From Tanypteryx hageni (Eukaryota > Arthropoda > Insecta > Odonata > Petaluridae), in contig CM054116.1 of assembly GCA_028673005.1 (NCBI GenBank), positions 128,627,547 to 128,691,546 of the forward strand: a stretch of 64,000 nucleotides of DNA. The letters are read 5' to 3'. Position 1 is the first letter of the stretch, and each line of letters opens with the position of its first letter. The notes below the pieces were generated by a model. The model saw nothing but the letters and a program-made list of their open reading frames with translations, made no database searches and was not told where the DNA came from. Of this stretch, positions 8,637 through 20,750 are shown one piece after another. Made by a program: the position numbers and the translations under genes.

Positions 8637-10760
8637 ATTGATTGATTGATGTGGTCTTTATTTGGGGCGAGATTGAGACTAAGAAGTCCCATCTTCCACC
8701 TAACCCCTCGTCATGAAACATATATAATAATACATAGCACTTTATGTAAATACAAGTAACAATAAAAATACAAGAATTGGAAAAGAAAAGATGTAATTTT
8801 GTGGGAAAAAATAAGGACTGCTGAAATAATGAAATCCATGTAAAAAAACCCACAGCAGGAAAACACCCACACAAGAAGGGGGCGTGAAAAACCTGCGAAA
8901 TCTACTGAGATTCACTAAAGACATTAATAACTGAATATTTAGAACAAAAGATGAATGCATGAAAAACTTAATGCTATGCATCAGGAAAAATTTGGCACAA
9001 TACGAATACATCATTGATGGAATGAACATACAAAAATGACAAAATGAATAGATAATAACACTGTTATGACTAAACAAAAAATAGAGGAGAAAAAATAAAT
9101 AAATTAATAAAAAACATAAAAAGTATAAATCATGCACAATGAGTATTGTTTTGTCAAAATCAAGATTGAGAAACAATTGAAGCGATAAGTGTGTTTAACT
9201 GTTCCTTTGAAAGGATTAGAGAGATAGATAGCAGTGTCGTTTGAATGATGAGAGCGAGTGCAAGTTTTTTATTGTTTGGGGAAGTTCGTTCCATAGTCTG
9301 CAAGCAGTTGCAATGAAGGTCTTGTTGAATATTACCGTTCTGTGTTGAGGAATAAGGAGTTTATGGCACCCTCTGGTATTGCGGTTATGTACAGTGTTTA
9401 TACTCCTGAATTCCCTTACAAGATAATGTGGATTGTTAGAAGTAAGTAATTGATATAGTAAGGAAAGCAAGTGGAGGCGTCTTCGGGACTCCAAATTTAG
9501 CCAGTTTAGTTTGGCGAGTGAATCTGAAATATGGTCTGATTTCTTCAGGTTAAAAATATATCTAATGCACGCGTTATGAGTTCTCTGAATCTTTAACGAC
9601 AACTCTTGAGATAAATCTTGGTACGCTATATCGACATAGTCAAAATGCGGAATAATGATGGAAGTTACCAGATGCTTTTTCAGAGAAACTGGAGTACTAC
9701 TACTTAACTTCCTAAGTGAGTGAAGAGATGAGTTTACTGTTCTACAAACATTTATAACATGTGGGGCCCAAGAGAGGGTTTCATCTATGAGCAATCCAAG
9801 ATTCTTTACTACTTTACAATAGGGTATCGTTAAATTTGCTATGTTGATCGGTATTCTTTGGGATTGATTAATTGCGGCTAATATCTTAGGGTAACCAATT
9901 AAGACATCCTGTGATTTTTCTGGATTAATACTAAGAAAGTATTTATTACTCCAGGCCTCCAGCGTTTCTAAGTCCTTATTGATATTTTTTAGGGTTTTCG
10001 CGAGATCGTTTGCGGTAGAACTTGAATATAGTAGCAAGTCATCTGCATAAAGATGATGGTTGCAGTATTTAAGTGACAAGGAGCAGTCATTTATAAGAAA
10101 ATAGTAGGGGACCCAAAATTGAGCCCTGTAGGACGCCTCTCCCGTTGGTAAGCCAATCAGATGAAGAATTAATGGAAATCACTTGTTGGGAACGATCGCT
10201 TAAATAAGAAGATATCCAATTAATGGCCGAAGGCGAGAAATTCATTGCGAGCAGTTTAGACAGCAGGACATCTTTGTCTATCGAATCGAAAGCTTTACTG
10301 AAATCTAGTAGTACTAGGATTGATACTCCCTTTTGTCCATTGCGCGGCGCACGTCGTCGGTGATTTTTACAAGAGTAGTGGTGGTGCTGTGAGATCTACG
10401 AAAACCAGATTGAAAGGGATCTAACAATTGATTTTCGTTAAGAAAGAGCGTGATTTGTTCATGTACTATTTTTTTGATAAGGTAGGCAAAAAGCTAATTG
10501 GGCGAAAATCGTTGATTTCAGTCGATTTCGATTTCTTTGGTAATGGTCTTATGAAAGCGCGTTTCCATTGCACTGGAAATTTTTCTTGAGATAGGGAGTA
10601 GTTAAATATATTAGTTATTATTGGTAGAATAATATGAATCAATTTCTTGATGAAGACAGTAGGTATGCCATCTGAACCTTGAGCTTTAGATTTAATTTTT
10701 CGAAAAGAATGGAGCACTTGGAATTGAGTGACCGGGATGAACTTCAACGGGTTGAAATCT
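8637..10760 (-). mobile_element. CR1-like non-LTR retrotransposon, 5'-truncated
   Basis: The element runs on the minus strand from within the reverse transcriptase fingers (about 10750) to a 3' end made of ATCA/TGAT repeats at 8637..8650. The 3' untranslated part occupies about 8650..9215. The endonuclease half is missing, as is usual for LINE copies truncated at the 5' end. The 3' end matches the neighbouring solo copy at 8562..8628 and another fragment at about 42917..42950. Confidence 0.75.
9216..10750 (-). pseudogene. Reverse transcriptase, CR1-like LINE (frameshifted)
   Basis: From the 5' side: fingers (AQGSDGIP, KRAFIRPLPKK, NDFRPIS) at 10466..10747; then, in another frame, FQSGFR and a palm block LLDFSKAFDSID around 10260..10320 and GVLQGSILGP around 10105..10135; then HLYADDLLLYSS with the catalytic YADD at 10038..10049; then the thumb and C-terminal region (VKNLGL, FDYVDIAYQDL, KIQRTHNACIRYIFNL) ending at 9216. 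The enzyme would copy the element's RNA at a nicked target. At least two frameshifts (near 10320 and 10460) and one near 10090 make it inactive. The sequence order fits the CR1/Jockey group; the exact clade is not settled. Confidence 0.8.
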
Positions 10761-10824
10761 ATGTTTGATATTTCCGCTGCGACAGTAATTGAATTAATAA
10801 CTTCCCTTTTTATTTTGTCAAGGG

Positions 10825-10886
10825 AGAGAGGGAGGGGTGAGGGAGGGTGGGAGGAGGAGGGAGAGAGAGGGAGGGAGAGAGAGAGT
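10825..10886. repeat. GA-rich low-complexity tract
   Basis: Purine-only GGGA/GAGA repeats. The short frames across it have no homology. Confidence 0.8.
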
Positions 10887-13800
10887 GATATTTCGATCGC
10901 AACGCCCTACGCGAGTGTTTTATATTAACCTTTTTACGCCTTCCGCCGCCTCTTTCACGTGGCACCTATCCAACTCAAATCCAATTTGTAACATGTACTA
11001 CGTCGCCATTACAATAATTCTACGATGTACATTTATGCGCTATAAATTACTTCTCTCATAATCGTTTACAACAATCGATGGTTTTTATCATCCATGAGAT
11101 TGCAATAAAAACTGTTTCTTTCCTCGTAAATTTTCAATTCATTTGATTTTGAAAAGCGTATACTTTTCGTTATGTATAACGCTGTAGTAACCAAAAACTT
11201 TGAGTTTATTCTTATTCCTCGATAAATAATTATTTTATGAGATGTACATCTAACAATATTAAATATGTCTATATAGCTTGGAAAATATGTTATTTTCTCT
11301 TCGGTAATCCTTCTTATAAACAGTTAGTATACATAAGTATGTGCCAATTTATTATAGGTTAGAATGCAGTTTTGACATATTTATTGTCAACTATTTTTAA
11401 TGTTGCTGCAAGGTAGCACTTAATAATTAACACATCGAAAACAGTAGCAACGCAAGCGAGAATATCATTAACACCGTAAATAAGTATGGGAGATACGTCC
11501 TTTTATTAAATGAATGTGACGAGTTGGATATAAATCTGAAATTTAATTTATTAATTGATGTGCGCCTTGAGTTACACAGCTCAGTTTCATTCCGCAAATA
11601 TCTTCTTTCCGAATGTTACATTCATCCGAAAAAGAAGTGACGCGCCGGTATAAATCCCCGACTTTCCTTCCTTCCGTTCGATTTTGAAATCCACGGCAGG
11701 AGTCCCACTTCCCATCACAGAAAACTGCGCCTGCAGAGGAAATAACTCTCTTTGGAAGACTCGTCCAAAACCGTTAATCTATTCTTGGCTCGAAAAATTA
11801 ATTTTGCCATCTCTTTTCACGCAAAAGCGGTGACATTTCAATCTTTTTAAATATAGAATTCCCCTCTCAAGCCGTTTCAATCATATGCGCGCCTCGTTAC
11901 TAGGACATAGGGGAGGGGCACTGAGGCGGAGAGAAAGGGGGAGAGTGAGAGGGAGAGGGGAGTGAAAGTGAGAGGGAATGGAGAGGGAAAATGACAGAGG
12001 ATAGGAGGGAGGGATGGAGAAAGGAAGGTAGTAGTGCGTTAGAGTGAGGGGGAGTGAAGGCGTTGGGGTGAGAAAGGCAGATAAGTAGGGAGCAATGAAA
12101 ATGAGGTTGGCGGGACAGGAGAGATTAAGAGAGTGAGAGGAGGAGATAAAAAGTAAGATTAAGGAGTAGTCCTAGGTGGACGCCTCAGACCCTCTTCCTC
12201 TCTCGTACGAGGATTTTAAAAAAGAAGCTGTAAACAAATAAACTACCCCAGGAAAATTAAAGAAAAAGTTTCATAATGGCGGTGAAGGTACTTGAAATGG
12301 AAGCCATAGCTCCAATAAAAAAGGCATTATTTAAATTGTACGCAGTGCTCAAAAATTCTCTCATTCTCTCTGTCATTCTCTTTCCTTCGTTGACTCGCAG
12401 CTATAAAATACCGGCATTAGTTTTCATATTACAATTGAAGTGATCGTTCCGAAAAATTAATCACAATCTGTTAACCACTTGGCAATAATTTCGCCGCGTC
12501 AAGATGGAAGTTTGCCAAAGTTCGGTTTCCCCCACACCGCATAGCCATTTAAACAAGACATAGCGAGTAATTTGAGCTTTCATTATTTTGGACAAGAGAA
12601 GACGAAATTATGCCAGCGAATTCACTCGTTGATTGCGAACTATTTAGAGTTTCATTAACACTTAGCGTCCGAGGGTTTTTTAAAAGATTTCAGAGTGAAA
12701 GTCCGTCATTTCCGACATTTGAAAGAGACTGGCTTTCTTTTTCAATGTTGACTATAGGCATAATAAAGAAAACTTTGACGGTTATTGTAAATCCATTTTT
12801 GCTGATCGAATTTCTCGTGAGCGTTGACTCAGTTTGTAATCGCACAAAGCTAATTCGGGAATACCGCTATTATATCCTGCTGTGTAGAAATTAGTTACTT
12901 TTCACTTTTTATTATGAAAACAAAAACGCACATTAATAATTCACACAAACATACCTAGCCTTGGGAAGAGGAAGAAAAAAAATACCTTTCAAGATAAATT
13001 ACCGAACTCACTTAGGGCAATAGTGTGACGCCTCGTCGTCTGATACACTTAATATGGCATAAGCTACTCATTTCGGCTTTTTATGTTTAAGTACCAAGAT
13101 AGAACCTTTTCATTGGCGTGCAGAAGAAAAAGAAAAATTAACATTCATGTGACGCAACCCATCAAGGAATAAAATGGAGCTTTAATTTCATAGGAATTTA
13201 GCGCTGATTCAAAATTCATAAATGTGAACAACCGCGCTCGGTTATAAATTACCTAACATTGCACAATATTTCTTTCCAGAAAGGCACAGCAACTTAACGC
13301 TGCGGCCGAGAGAAAGTTTAAACCGCGGGGTGAATTCAATTAAAAATATACCTCATGTCTTGACATTAGCTGTCAAAACAAAATATGTTGACTCGATACG
13401 TGTACTTGCAGCACGTGTATTAACTGCATATCCGAGAAATGTGACGCGTTCGAATTTTATTTAAAACTCGACGCAATTACTGAATCAATGAAGGCGTCTC
13501 ATGAATGTTTCCAGATGGTTACGGTGCAGAAGTTCGCAATCACAGGCAATACAAGACTCAAATCTTCTGTCTCTACGGTGCTTATGCGCCAGAAAGCGAA
13601 ACAACGCGGACGTAGAATCCACCGCAATAGAACAATAGATAGTTAACCAGGATAACCTTTGCATATATTTTACCCGAAAATTTTTTTCACCTCTAAGAGG
13701 TTTCTCGGAACGCCCAAGGGCGGTTAGGGAATTCAATCAGACGCGAGAGATCCTTGAAGTGAAAAGGAAAAAGTTGGAACGAGAGGAGGACGCGCGAGTT

Positions 13801-14570
13801 GAGAGGAAATTTCTCGAAAACATCTGCTCGACTCTTGAGGATTCCCTCTTCCTATCGGATCATTTCCGAATCCAAATTTCCATTTCCAATTTTACTAACC
13901 AATTTTTATCTTCGAGAAAAATATTTTTCCATAACTCAAAATTAAGGATCAGCTCTGCTCTTACATCATTCCGGTCCATTTTCGTAAGTAATGCTCACCA
14001 AAATATGTAATTTAAATTTTTAAAAACCTTACGAAAAATGCCTTCCTAAATAGAAAATCAATAGCATTTCTATAATTGTTTGAAAATATCACCCTACATT
14101 ATCATTAATAAACACAATTTTTTTCTCAATCTTTGACCTTTACATAAAACTGATGAATATAATGTTATTTGGATAAGCTATGAACTAATGCTAAGTAAAA
14201 AGATAATGAAATTATTCATGCATTTTCTCTTTTAAGTATTTAGTGCAGTATTTCCACTCTAAGACTGATTGGCTGAGAGCAAGATATTTTTAAAAAACCT
14301 GTTCAAGGTCACATACTCGGGCAACTAAAATTGTGCTTTAAAACTATCCGCTTATATAGAAGATTCGATTACGGACGACTTAAATGAACCTCTTTCGAGA
14401 ACGGAAAAATACTTGAAAACACATCTGATCGATCGAAGAACTACGCCACTTGTTGCTTCCGGCGTATTTTACAATGCGCCCGTATGTGTGCTAAACTTTC
14501 GCATTCAGTACGGCTTTTAGTTTCATTTCTCAAGCGCTCAGACACCCATTGCTGGGATAAACTCGAAGAA
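10887..14570. other. Intergenic AT-rich DNA, no gene seen
   Basis: Mostly AT-rich sequence with a purine-rich stretch at about 11900..12160. Frames such as 12610..12894, 13485..13736 and 13759..14010 have no motif I recognise and no supporting signals. I see no RNA gene or transposon end. Confidence 0.5.
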
Positions 14571-14575
14571 GGTCG

Positions 14576-14620
14576 TATAAATGGCTGGGCAATCAATACT
14601 TCAATGCATTCGATCATTCG
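14576..14620 (+). promoter_or_regulatory. Possible TATA/initiator core promoter
   Basis: TATAAATG starts at 14576. Initiator-like TCAAT (A at 14603) and TCATT (A at 14616) lie 27 and 40 bases downstream. The surrounding sequence is less AT-rich than its neighbours. The first ATG (about 14668) opens only a ten-codon frame, so no gene could be attached to it. Confidence 0.2.
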
Positions 14621-14779
14621 CTTCGACAGACTCGCTCCAGAACTTTAAGCACAGCTTATGGTCTCACCAACTCTCCTAATCTCTCGCTAATAGCTCTACT
14701 AACGGCTCGCATAAAGCCGCGCCGTAACGTGGAATAAATCTCTCCCAGGACGGGGAATTAAGTCTCTGGGAGCATCACC

Positions 14780-17700
14780 CGAGCTCACCCAACTTGCTGG
14801 CAGCCGCAGCAGTAAGCCCATTCCCACCCTCTTCTCCTTAAACCATTTCTTCCCCTCTCCCTCTCTCTACGCCAACCCTATTCTCATGATTCACTAATAA
14901 CCGAGAATCCCTTCGGGAGACAAGCGACGTTCGAAAACTTAACCCTTTCGAAAACCGAGCCTTTTAAAGGTTCTGTTCTGTGAGAGGATGGCGGAAGGGG
15001 TTAATTTCCCGATTGAGATTTTTACTTTTGGTGGGAATTTCGAGGGATTCGGAGTTTATTGTAGAACGTCTGCGATGCAAAATGAGTTCGTTATTGCAGT
15101 TTCGTAATGGTGAGGCCCTCGATTTGTCACAAAGTTACTTGGAGGACGGAAGAGCGAGAACGCAGGAATAATATCCTCTGCTTTCGTCATTCGAAGCAAC
15201 ATATTTCTATTCGGTTTCGGTTAGATCTTGATTTTTTTAAATCATCCGGTCTTGTCGATGTTGCTGTCATTGACTTTTAACGCAATGAGTTTCTAACGGA
15301 TTAAAATTAATATAATTAAACATGAAGCCACTTAAAATCAAATCTCTACGAGTTAAAATTTTTATAAATCGAAGAGGTTTCTTTTGGTATGTCTTTTTGC
15401 ACGTTGATCCGAATCTTCTCTTATGCGGATTTATTTCGTCTTGGGTTTCGAAAGGTGTGGTTACATTTTTTTTCTGAGCATTAAAATTTGTATCACACAT
15501 TGTCAACTAACCCAGAATGATAGAGTTTTCCTAAAATGTTAGAATTCAATCAGACGACCACCGTAATATATAATGCTTTGGTTTTTGTAATGCGTGAATA
15601 TTATTTATGGGAGGAAATAGATCACAAAATCTTTTATAAAACTATTTTATAAAAATATTTATATCCTTGAGAATTATCATTTGCTATTTGCAGAATTTCT
15701 AATTTATAAACTATTCCCATTCGAGTTTGTGTTGGGATAAGTTTTAGTCGTTACGTATTTTGTCTTTGTCTCTCGACGGTTAATTGAGTGGAGATTGTCC
15801 GTTATGTCACTGAAAGCAACCTGAACTTTGAAATAAAATAAGCATAAATTAATCTCTCATGATATGTGACCTCATAGTTTATTATAATGCATTTATTACT
15901 CATGTATTTGCGAGAAAAACTTAGAATAAATTAGGCTAGTTTTTCTGTAAGGTGGCAGTTTAGTGAGTGGCAAGATTCAAATACGGTATTAATTTCTTCA
16001 TTTTAAACATTATTTAATGAATGTCGTAGAATTAAAATACTATTAAAAAATTATTTCTGATGATATTAGTTGAGTGTTATAACTCGAGTATGTCATTTAA
16101 CATCGTATTTCAATATAAATGAGCATTGTAATTCATGACAATTCATTCCGCCATATATTTCAATATAAGCCTAAAAAAATAAACGCTAAAATGGAAGCGT
16201 CAACTACACAATACAGATTATAAATAGTAATTTTTTATTAAAATTACATAAAAAATCAGGCATATCTGCCGAAAAGGAATGTTTATTTTGTTTCGAACAT
16301 TTTTTGAATTAAAGGGAAAATTATAATTTTTTCATTCCCAGATAGGTGACAGCCATAACTGGCTGATTAGACCCATGTTAGTCGTTTTCATGTTGTATCA
16401 TTATAAATTCTCCAATGGCATATTGTGGTAAAGCGCCTTACTTATGAATTAAGACGGATAGAGAGGTGAACATGCCAAACACAACATGGGCCTAATCTTT
16501 TTTTAAGAAACGTGCTAAAAAGTGAATGTCACATTTAATTATATTTTCCAAGTTTTAAATGAAATTTATCTTTAAACACCAAGAAAATGTTACAGCATCC
16601 AATTCTTGTAATTCTGTGACAGCCGGATATCTTTCTCTGCCTTCTCTATTCTCATGTGGTCTGACTGCTCTATGCAATTCGGTTTGTCTAAGCTTGCCAG
16701 TGACTGAGAGGAATTTTCGTAATTCTACACATTCGTCATTCCATTACACCCACACCGGGTTTGAACGGCAATCCATTCACAAAGAAGTTCCCGTCTTAAA
16801 CATTTATGCTCGTGGGGAGTGGATTTGCCAAACCACTGAGAGCAGAGTTCTCTATCTTTATCGGTCATACCTGGGAAACGAAGTTATATGCGCTGCGGAC
16901 GCAGTTTTACTTGTTCCGTCGATCTGTGTGTTCTGCGAGTGATGCAGTATTTCTCTAACAAAGTTGAATCGAAGATATACGAATGTGTGCACTTTTGAAA
17001 TCCGTGAACTATAAACGCCGATCCGTATCAATTACATCCCTTTCGAGATATCAAGGGGCGAAAATCTGTTAGTTATATTCCTATTATATTCACCTACTAC
17101 GTCCAAATTGTGGAACCTAAAGGAATTTCCAAAAATATTGACCGAAATTATTCTCGAAAAATAACGTCGACGAAAAGATAATTATGGCAACATAAATAAC
17201 GCAATGTAAATTATTTAAAACAATGTGTAGCTACGGACCGCCATACTTGCGACTCTTTCTAACTTGAGGATTAAATAACAGCAAAAAATTTGTCAATCTG
17301 AACTAAATGTATCTTTTATGTATTATATCACAACAAAATGTTACGTATTGTTTTGACTTTTCTATATGTTTTAGTTGGTAACCTATTGACAGAAAAAGTA
17401 AGGAATATAAAATGCATGTTACACTTATATATTATTTATTATATGAAGCAGCGTGCCATATTATGGCTATATTGTTAAATAATAATTCTTTTGAGTTACC
17501 TTCATTTGATAAATAAAAATTTAATTGTTCTTCAGTCAGTATATATATATATATATATATTAGTAGGTATTTATTCAGGTAACACGTGTCAAAACTAGTA
17601 ATAATCTTAACTTACAATCAATTTCCTAACTAAAAATACTACGATAATATAGAGAAAATAATTGGACAGTCTTGTTAACCTCTATATAATTTTGAATTAT

Positions 17701-18185
17701 TAACTCAACTTAATCTCTTTGTAGTCAATTTTGAGCAAGAAATAAAAATATTTACTTCATATGCATGTGCATTGAGAAAAAAGAAAATTTTATTTAAATT
17801 TCTAAGCTAAGCTAAAAAAGAACCGATAACCTAACAAATGTATTCACAAAATAGAGCGAATTTGATGAAAAGGAATAAGATAAATTACTTTTGGAACTAA
17901 TAAACAGCGGAACAGAAAGGTTTAGAATTCCACAAGCTAATGAATTTATTTTGCTGAGCGACTAAATTTCTCGCATCGGGGTAACTCCCGTCGACTCAAA
18001 AAGAGGACGCGACTACGTGATTACAAGAGTTTCCTCTTTCCAACGGAATCACGTACTGCAGTTCATTTTCCCGTCGGATGGGAGTTACCGAAAGAAAGAC
18101 GTATAATAAACCTCATTTCTACGACCATTAGTTCAGAGGAAGGAATAATTTTTTCTTTCTCTTACTCGTCCAAGCTAGTGATAAC
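14780..18185. other. Intergenic AT-rich DNA, (TA)n at 17538..17560
   Basis: No gene seen. The 127-codon frame at 16559..16942 has no recognisable domain, and its codon content looks random. A short (TA)n microsatellite lies at 17538..17560. Confidence 0.5.
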
Positions 18186-18189
18186 GCGA

Positions 18190-18900
18190 AAGTGCAGGAA
18201 CAAAGGTTAATGCTCTCTTTCTCTCTCGCACAAAAGGGAACACTTAGTGCTCCGTCCTACGCCGCTAACCCCAGCCGCCCCTCCTCCTTTCGCTCACCCC
18301 GCTTATCCGCCCCGAGTGTGTTCCTCTGCTCCCCGATGAGCTATGGGATTACATCCATCTGCCAAAGGCTTTTCCCAGACGCAAACCCATTTTCCCAACC
18401 CCCCCGTGTTTTCCTTTCCAAACCCCTGCCCTCTGTCTACTCCGATATCCCTCGTCCCTCATGTTTGCACCCACTTCGGTTTCGGATCCTATATGTCCGC
18501 AAAATGGAGAGAGAGAAAGAGAGGAGAGAGAGAAGAGAGAGGAGAGAGAAAGAGGTTGGAGTGGGAGAGAGATATGGAATGTGCATAAACTACCTCACTT
18601 TTCTTATCACTCAAACACTACCTCTCACTCTCTTCTTTCTCATTCCTTCGTCCATTTCTCCTCACTTTGCCGTCATTCTTTCGCCTTTCTTCCGGCTTTC
18701 TCACGCCCCTACACTGTAACCCATTCTCCAATATAGCTTTAGTTTTCCCTTTTTCGATAGAAACACAACTCGTACGTATACTCATTCAGACACAACTCCT
18801 TTTTCTCGCTCTTTGTTTAGGCTATTTACTCTCATCCTCTCCAATAAAGTCATTTTTATTTATTCCTTTCTCCCTCTCTCTCTCTCGATTGATTCCTTAG
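18190..18900. repeat. Pyrimidine/purine-rich low-complexity block
   Basis: Pyrimidine-rich plus strand at 18210..18480 and 18590..18895, with a purine-only GAGA island at 18504..18575. The 175-codon frame here is a product of this composition and is not annotated as a gene. Confidence 0.7.
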
Positions 18901-19861
18901 GAAAATTGTTTAATAATACGGATAATTACTAAAAAATTTCATTTATAGTTGCCTATGATTCTCTTGTGGTTAATATTTCACATTTGAAATTCGTTAAGCC
19001 CAACTATCCAAAGAATCGCGAATTAGAATACTAAATTTAAATAAATCGCTGTCCTTGTAAATTTGTATTTTTTCAATCTCCAGATCGTTTTATCGCGTTC
19101 AGTTTCTTAAGATTTTAGAACAGATATTAATGACACGACCCGAGTTAATCTTTAATTTTAATTCAATTAAATCATATGATCTATATTTTACTCTCTTACG
19201 TAGATCGTTACTGCTAATCTGTTAATGATTTAGCCTCTAATAAATGAACTAATAAAATACATGAATTCACTATATTTCGCAATTCCACTCAATATGATCT
19301 ATATATTATACTATCTATGTAGGTACGTATATATACGTATGATAAGCAATCCTGCAGCTTAATCGTTAAACAATCATTATCACGACGCTCATAAAATAAA
19401 TTACTTTTCAACACAAAATATTTTCCCTGCAATTAAATTCTCAAAATTATTCTTCCTTTTCAACGAAGATTCTCTCACTAAATCGCGACGAAACAGCATC
19501 ACAAAAGGAAATGCCTTAAATACGACCAAATTTGATATGTTTTGCACAAAATATTTTCAATTCTAATAACAATAACAAAATTTATCAGATAAATTCTAAT
19601 TATCAAATCGTGAAACATTCCATACGACACAGCCACTACACAATGACAAAATTTGCGTCATTATGACTTACGCTGTGGAATTTATTACTTAATAAAAATT
19701 TAAATTCATTCAGTGACTTTGTAATTAGTATTCTTATGATTAATTTTAAAAAATTAACATTTCCTTGGTTGATAACTTGAAATGCTAGCTCCCAACCGTA
19801 AAAGTGAGGGCTTAAAGGAGATCAGCAAAGCTAAAAGAGAACTTATAAGAGATCAGTAACG
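18901..19861. other. Intergenic AT-rich DNA, no gene seen
   Basis: Very AT-rich sequence without open frames, repeats or transposon ends that I can support. Confidence 0.5.
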
Positions 19862-19917
19862 TTAAATACGCATTTCGAGAGCCAAGCACTCATCATCAGT
19901 AGCTGATGTTATAATGA
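19862..19917 (-). ncRNA. Hammerhead-ribozyme-like core (Penelope-type tail)
   Basis: On the minus strand an intact CTGATGA (19893..19899) is followed by a 16-base stretch that can form a GAG/CTC stem with a wobble pair, then GAAA (19873..19876). This matches the first two conserved blocks of the hammerhead core. The third element (stem III and the UH cleavage site) is not convincing in the following bases. Hammerhead motifs of this kind are known in the terminal regions of Penelope-like retroelements, so this is most likely a tail relic. Confidence 0.35.
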
Positions 19918-20401
19918 ACTCCTTGGTTGATTATAAGTTTCTTTCCCGCAGAAAACGTGTTTTGAATCTCTATTTATCAATTACAACTTTTCCCTCCTCA
20001 TATTAAGTTAACTCGTTTAAGTCAATAAATTATGAGTATAATAACTTATTTGTTTTCTGGACCAATAGCGAAGGATTACAAAATAAATAAAATATCACGT
20101 AATTTGTCTATACCGCTTCTCAAATGATTGTAGTAACTTTATGCCAGCAATAAAAGATTACGAGGACATAGAAGTGAGAGATGACAACGGTATTATAAAA
20201 CGAATTAAATGATCTAAAGTAAACCCTCACTGTTCGGGGTTTTGACATACGCGGTTATCAACTTAGTGACCATAAATCTACCAAAATTGACAGTTGTGAT
20301 CACTTATTAACAATAAACCAAAATTCTAGTGACCGAACAAACACATACTGCCTTACTGTGGAAGGTTTTAATTTCTCGTCCGGAAGGCCAATGCTATAAA
20401 G

Positions 20402-20742
20402 CAGGGATGGGCAACCTACGACCCGCAGGCCGTATGCGGTTCTCGAGAGCATTTTATGCGGCCCGCGAATCTATGAAGAAAAAGAGATCCGTAAAGTTTA
20501 ACACACGCAATAAAGTTTTTTTATTGGAAGTATAATAGCAAAGCATTTAACATTGAAATGTTAAACCTCAAAAAGTCATTTACGCTTGATTTTCACATAT
20601 ACGGTCCCTCAGGATCTCCAGCTGACTTCCGATCTAAACTCTAATCCGGCCCAACGAAGCATAGAAGACTTCCTAAGCGGCCCGCCAAAGTATTTGCAAC
20701 CACAGATGAGGCCCGCCACGCAGAAGAGGTTGCTCACCCCTG
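20402..20742. mobile_element. hAT-type MITE with perfect 8-bp target duplication
   Basis: The element starts CAGGGATGGGCAACCT and ends with the inverted complement of CAGGGGTGAGCAACCT (14 of 16 positions match). An identical 8-bp direct repeat, ctataaag, flanks it at 20394..20401 and 20743..20750. Terminal CAGGG and 8-bp duplications are diagnostic of hAT transposons. Inside, several 'gcggcccgc'-type phrases near both ends look like subterminal binding repeats. There is no transposase, so it moved using one supplied in trans. Confidence 0.9.
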
Positions 20743-20750
20743 CTATAAAG

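Noticed and set aside
16559..16942. 127-codon plus-strand frame
   Set aside because: No motif, no promoter or splice support, random-looking amino acid content.
18192..18719. 175-codon plus-strand reading frame
   Set aside because: Pyrimidine/purine-rich low complexity with no motif; other frames in the same place are also open.
20220..20340. Possible Tigger-like element (CTCACTGTTCGGGG phrase)
   Set aside because: No inverted partner or TA duplication could be established.
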